NCBI GenBank assembly: GCA_965203535.1
Contig: OZ241897.1
Coordinates: 3,162,001 to 3,226,000 of the forward strand
DNA length: 64,000 nucleotides
Reading direction: 5' to 3'
From: JAJDTT01 sp022827025
GTDB lineage: Bacteria; Acidobacteriota; UBA6911; RPQK01; JAJDTT01
A program made the position numbers and the translations under genes. The notes beneath the pieces are model-generated. The model saw nothing but the letters and a program-made list of their open reading frames with translations, did no database searches and had not been told where the DNA came from. This document shows, in pieces, positions 61,624 through 64,000 of the stretch; position 1 is the first letter of the stretch; every line of letters begins with the position of its first letter.

Positions 61624-61658
61624 TTCGGTCTTCCTCCTGCGTGTCTTTGCGCTAATGA

Positions 61659-61687
61659 CTAGTAAGATTCGATATCGGGGCTGTCAA
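61659..61687 (-). promoter_or_regulatory. Sigma-70-type promoter upstream of dnaK
   Basis: On the minus strand TTGACA (61682-61687), a 17-base spacer, then TACTAG (61659-61664). No CIRCE element (TTAGCACTC-N9-GAGTGCTAA) and no HAIR palindrome were found, so heat-shock control would have to be of another kind. Confidence 0.45.
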
Positions 61688-61709
61688 GGGCGGATGTCCC
61701 AACCTGGAG

Positions 61710-61871
61710 TCAGGACTCGGAGCCGCCGGAAGTGCCGCCGCGGTCCTGGATCTCCCGGGACAGCGAATCCAGCCGCCGCCCCAGCCGGCGTTGGGACCGG
61801 GCGATATGGAGAAGGTAGGCAAACAGCAGGGTCCAGATGACCATGTAGGCGGCGAAAAGATAGCCGATCAT
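61710..61871 (-). CDS. ccmD: Heme exporter protein CcmD-like, 53 aa
   Basis: A 53-residue protein with one N-terminal membrane helix (GYLFAAYMVIWTLLFAYLLH) followed by a basic helix (ARSQRRLGRRLDSLSREI), exactly the CcmD layout. The ATG has GGAG eight bases upstream. It lies 13 bases after ccmC on the same strand, where CcmD is expected; CcmD releases holo-CcmE from the heme-export complex. Sequence conservation in CcmD is low, so the call rests on size, topology and position. Confidence 0.8.
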   Translation of the reverse strand: MIGYLFAAYMVIWTLLFAYLLHIARSQRRLGRRLDSLSREIQDRGGTSGGSES

Positions 61872-61884
61872 GATCCGTTCTCCA

Positions 61885-62607
61885 TCATTTGGCCAGGACC
61901 TCCACTTCCATTTCCCGGGTCAGGCGCTCCTGAAGGCGCATGGATGTTCTCAAGCAGAGAAGGACCGCATAGAGGGCCGCGAAAGCGAATACCGAGATCA
62001 TCAGCGTGTGCACCATCTTCGTTTCCAGGTTCATGCCACTGGTCGTGACGACCACCGGATGGTGGGTTCTCCACCAGCGGATGGACATCCAGACGATGGG
62101 AACGTTGATGAAGCCGATGATTCCCAGCACGGCACAGAACTTGTATTTCTGATCCCCTTCGGGAAGGCTGCTCCGCAGGATGAGGTACGAGACGTACATC
62201 AGCCATAGCACCAGGGTGGTGGTGACCCGGGGGTCGCCCCAGGGCCACCAGGTGAACCAGATCGGCTTGGCCCAGATCGATCCGGTGACCAGAGTGATGG
62301 TCGTGAACACCACGCCCACCTCGGTGGACGCCACAGCCAACTGGTCCCACTTGACGCGCCGGGTCTTGAGATACGCGATACTGGCGACAAAGACCACCAG
62401 GAAGGCCAGAAAGGCGTTCCAGGCGGAACCCACGTGGAAGTAGAAGATCCGCTGGACGTCGCCCATGACCTTCTCGGTGGGGGCGTACAGGAAGGTGGCG
62501 TAGAGGGCCAACGCTCCCAGCAGGTAAGCCGGCGCCAGGAGGCGGCCGGTCCACGCCGTGTAACGGCGCATCGCCTGCCGGTCCGCGTCAAGATTCTTCG
62601 ACCACAT
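61885..62607 (-). CDS. ccmC: Heme exporter CcmC
   Basis: Inner-membrane heme-handling protein of cytochrome c maturation system I, presenting heme to CcmE. It is 240 residues with six membrane segments. The tryptophan-rich periplasmic motif is PIWFTWWPWGDPRVTTTLVL, a WWD-type sequence, with flanking histidines in IFYFHVGSAWNAF and KMVHTLMIS. It overlaps ccmB by 20 bases. Confidence 0.92.
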   Translation of the reverse strand: MWSKNLDADRQAMRRYTAWTGRLLAPAYLLGALALYATFLYAPTEKVMGDVQRIFYFHVGSAWNAFLAFLVVFVASIAYLKTRRVKWDQLAVASTEVGVVFTTITLVTGSIWAKPIWFTWWPWGDPRVTTTLVLWLMYVSYLILRSSLPEGDQKYKFCAVLGIIGFINVPIVWMSIRWWRTHHPVVVTTSGMNLETKMVHTLMISVFAFAALYAVLLCLRTSMRLQERLTREMEVEVLAK

Positions 62608-63301
62608 ACTCGAACACCAGATAGGAGGCCGCCAGGAAGATCACGTCAAAGGCGGCCAATATTTTAATCCATTGGAAGAGGAAGCGGAAATTTTCCGCCA
62701 GCAGTACCTCCGTGCTGCCGTTGACCGCCGCCAGGATCACCGGGATGACGATGGGGAACAGCAGTATGGGAAGCAAGACTTCCCGGGTCCGGATGCTGGA
62801 GACCATGGCTCCGAACAACGTCCCTACGGCCGAGAAACCCAGACTCGCAAGGAGGATCAGGAGCAGCATCCAGGGTGTGGACCAGGTCAGGGGAAAATTG
62901 TAGACGGCCATGAAGATGGCCAGGGTCACCAGATTCACGGCAACCAGGAAGATCCAGTTGGCCAGGAACTTGCCGAGAAAGATCAGCCCCCGGTCCATGG
63001 GGGAGAGCAGGATCCCGAGCAGCGTTCCTTCGTCCCGCTCCGATTGGAACGAGCGATTGAGCTGAATCACTCCGGGAAAGATCAGGGCCACCCAGAGAAT
63101 GCCCGGGAGGATGCCGGGAGCCGCCTTTCTCATGTCCTGATTCGCCGCGTCGAATGCGAAATTGAAGACCATCAGAATCAGAAAAGAGAAGAACAGGGTG
63201 GTGTAAAAGGCCTGACGGGATCTGAGCTCGATCCGAAGATCCTTTTCGGCCAGCGTCCAGATCAGGCCCAGACCGTCCAACAGCCTTCGGGTGGGACTCA
63301 A
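62588..63301 (-). CDS. ccmB: Heme exporter CcmB
   Basis: Membrane subunit of the CcmAB(C) ABC complex. It is 237 residues from TTG 63301, which overlaps the preceding stop (TTGA); a TTG at 63280 is the alternative. It opens IWTLAEKDLRIELRSRQAFY and has LIFPGVIQLNRSFQSERDEG, MDRGLIFLGKFLANWIFL and VLLPILLFPIVIPVILAAVN, ending in a hydrophobic tail. Six membrane segments. The partner ATPase gene ccmA, usually directly upstream, is absent here. Confidence 0.92.
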   Translation of the reverse strand: MSPTRRLLDGLGLIWTLAEKDLRIELRSRQAFYTTLFFSFLILMVFNFAFDAANQDMRKAAPGILPGILWVALIFPGVIQLNRSFQSERDEGTLLGILLSPMDRGLIFLGKFLANWIFLVAVNLVTLAIFMAVYNFPLTWSTPWMLLLILLASLGFSAVGTLFGAMVSSIRTREVLLPILLFPIVIPVILAAVNGSTEVLLAENFRFLFQWIKILAAFDVIFLAASYLVFEYVVEES

Positions 63302-64000
63302 AGCCCCATCAACCCTTCCTGACCGTGAAAAAAGACTCCCGCCGCCGCTCCGGTCATGAGCGTGGCCAGGGTGGCCGCCCAGAAAGCGGGCCAACTGAGG
63401 CGGGCCAGGTCGTTCCTGCGAGAAGGAACCAGCACCGAGAGTCCTCCCGCGAAGATGGCTACGGAGGCCACGTGAGTGAAGCCGCAGAGCGCGTAGCTCA
63501 AGATCATGACGCCACGGGGAGAGAGGCTGCCGGCCGCGACCATGGCGGCCAGGTCCTGATAGGCCACCACCTCGGTCAGGATCCAGCGCTCCCCGACCAG
63601 CCGGGCGGCGGCCGGCCACTCGTCGGGAGTCAGTCCCAGACAGAGGACGAGGGGATAGGCGATCCACCCCAGAAGCATTCTGAGCGTCGGACGGAACTCC
63701 TCTTGGAGCGCCAGACTCGAGATCCAACCTGCCGTTGCTCCCAGAATCAGGTCCAGCAACTCGACCAGGCCCAGGATTCCGATCAGGAGCGCGCCGACCC
63801 CCACCGACAGGCGGACGCCGTCGTTGGCGCCCTGGATGATGCTTCCCATCCAGTGCCGCGACTTGCCCACGTCCCCCAAGGGAGGCACGGAACCCCGGGT
63901 CTGCGGCTCATCTCCTTCAGGAACGACGATCTTGGCCATCAGGACGGCGGCGGGGATGGACAGAACGGACGCGGAGATCAGGTGACCCGCGATGTAGGGG
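63298..64000 (-). CDS. Concentrative nucleoside transporter (CNT/NupC family), C-terminal part
   Basis: The gene starts beyond the right edge; 234 codons are visible. The readable part begins YIAGHLISASVLSIPAAVLMAKIVVPE, split in CNT proteins between two helices, and continues with a short loop to GVRLSVGVGALLIGILGLVELL, WIAYPLVLCLGLTPDEWPAA and RGVMILSYALCGFTHVASV. CNT proteins import nucleosides with Na+ or H+. It overlaps ccmB by four bases, an unusual neighbour for that gene. Confidence 0.88.
   Translation of the reverse strand, partial: PYIAGHLISASVLSIPAAVLMAKIVVPEGDEPQTRGSVPPLGDVGKSRHWMGSIIQGANDGVRLSVGVGALLIGILGLVELLDLILGATAGWISSLALQEEFRPTLRMLLGWIAYPLVLCLGLTPDEWPAAARLVGERWILTEVVAYQDLAAMVAAGSLSPRGVMILSYALCGFTHVASVAIFAGGLSVLVPSRRNDLARLSWPAFWAATLATLMTGAAAGVFFHGQEGLMGL

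Noticed and set aside
61624..61709. CIRCE or HAIR heat-shock element upstream of dnaK
   Set aside because: Looked for TTAGCACTC-N9-GAGTGCTAA and the HspR palindrome; neither is present.

Overview
The window is GC-rich, single-chromosome-like bacterial DNA from a diderm (Gram-negative envelope), most probably a member of the Acidobacteriota. The evidence is a VWFA-related protein of the type named for Acidobacteria, a 14-fold FG-GAP/VCBS repeat protein, DUF1501, Gfo/Idh/MocA and PQQ-propeller proteins, and full Bam, Tam, Mla and Ccm envelope components. No rRNA, CRISPR array, integrase or transposase was seen. One tRNA (Cys, GCA) is present.

Layout. 1-8.5 kb: secreted and exported proteins (sulfatase fragment, VWFA protein, phosphatase-like protein, VCBS protein, Tat-exported amidohydrolase, carboxypeptidase-regulatory-like repeat protein). 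8.6-12 kb: tRNA-Cys and the biotin operon bioF-bioD-bioA. 12-20 kb: outer-membrane biogenesis block tamB-bamA-surA-like, with infA and a PQQ-propeller protein on the other strand. 21.7-23.7 kb: oxidoreductase and a conserved unknown. 23.8-26.8 kb: an accessory patch holding a TumE-like toxin remnant with its HTH partner, two small genes (one DUF2188), and an ImmA/IrrE-XRE pair. The patch is framed by an imperfect 40-bp direct repeat and carries two copies of one operator. 26.8-39.8 kb: catabolic genes (SGNH-like, sialidase-like, aldo/keto reductase, SDR, enolase superfamily, sugar isomerase-like, DUF1501, aminotransferase) enclosing thyA-folA-methyltransferase. 39.8-51.5 kb: a long minus-strand housekeeping run: aroC, then def-fmt-rsmB-PASTA-rpe-bamD, then valS-nadC-birA-ftsY. 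51.8-59.1 kb: lipid-transport region (mlaE-mlaF-mlaD, CDP-alcohol phosphatidyltransferase, LolA-like; on the other strand an ABC ATPase, a LolA/LolB-like lipoprotein and a VTT-domain protein). Three copies of a 162-bp terminal-inverted-repeat element lie here. 59.2-64 kb: a small unknown, dnaK, then ccmD-ccmC-ccmB and a CNT nucleoside transporter running off the end.

How the genes fit together. Much of the window serves the cell envelope: BamA, BamD and the SurA-like protein insert outer-membrane proteins. TamB, MlaD/E/F and the LolA-like proteins move lipids or lipoproteins across the periplasm, next to a phospholipid head-group enzyme. The housekeeping run covers initiation-tRNA formylation, deformylation, rRNA methylation, chorismate, NAD, biotinylation and SRP targeting. 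Many neighbours overlap by 1-20 bases, which suggests translational coupling.

The most unusual signals are the 162-bp palindromic element family, one copy of which supplies the stop codon of a gene; the operator shared between the XRE regulator and the two small genes; the seven POTRA-like repeats in BamA; and a kinase-less PASTA protein sitting where the PASTA kinase lies in Firmicutes operons.
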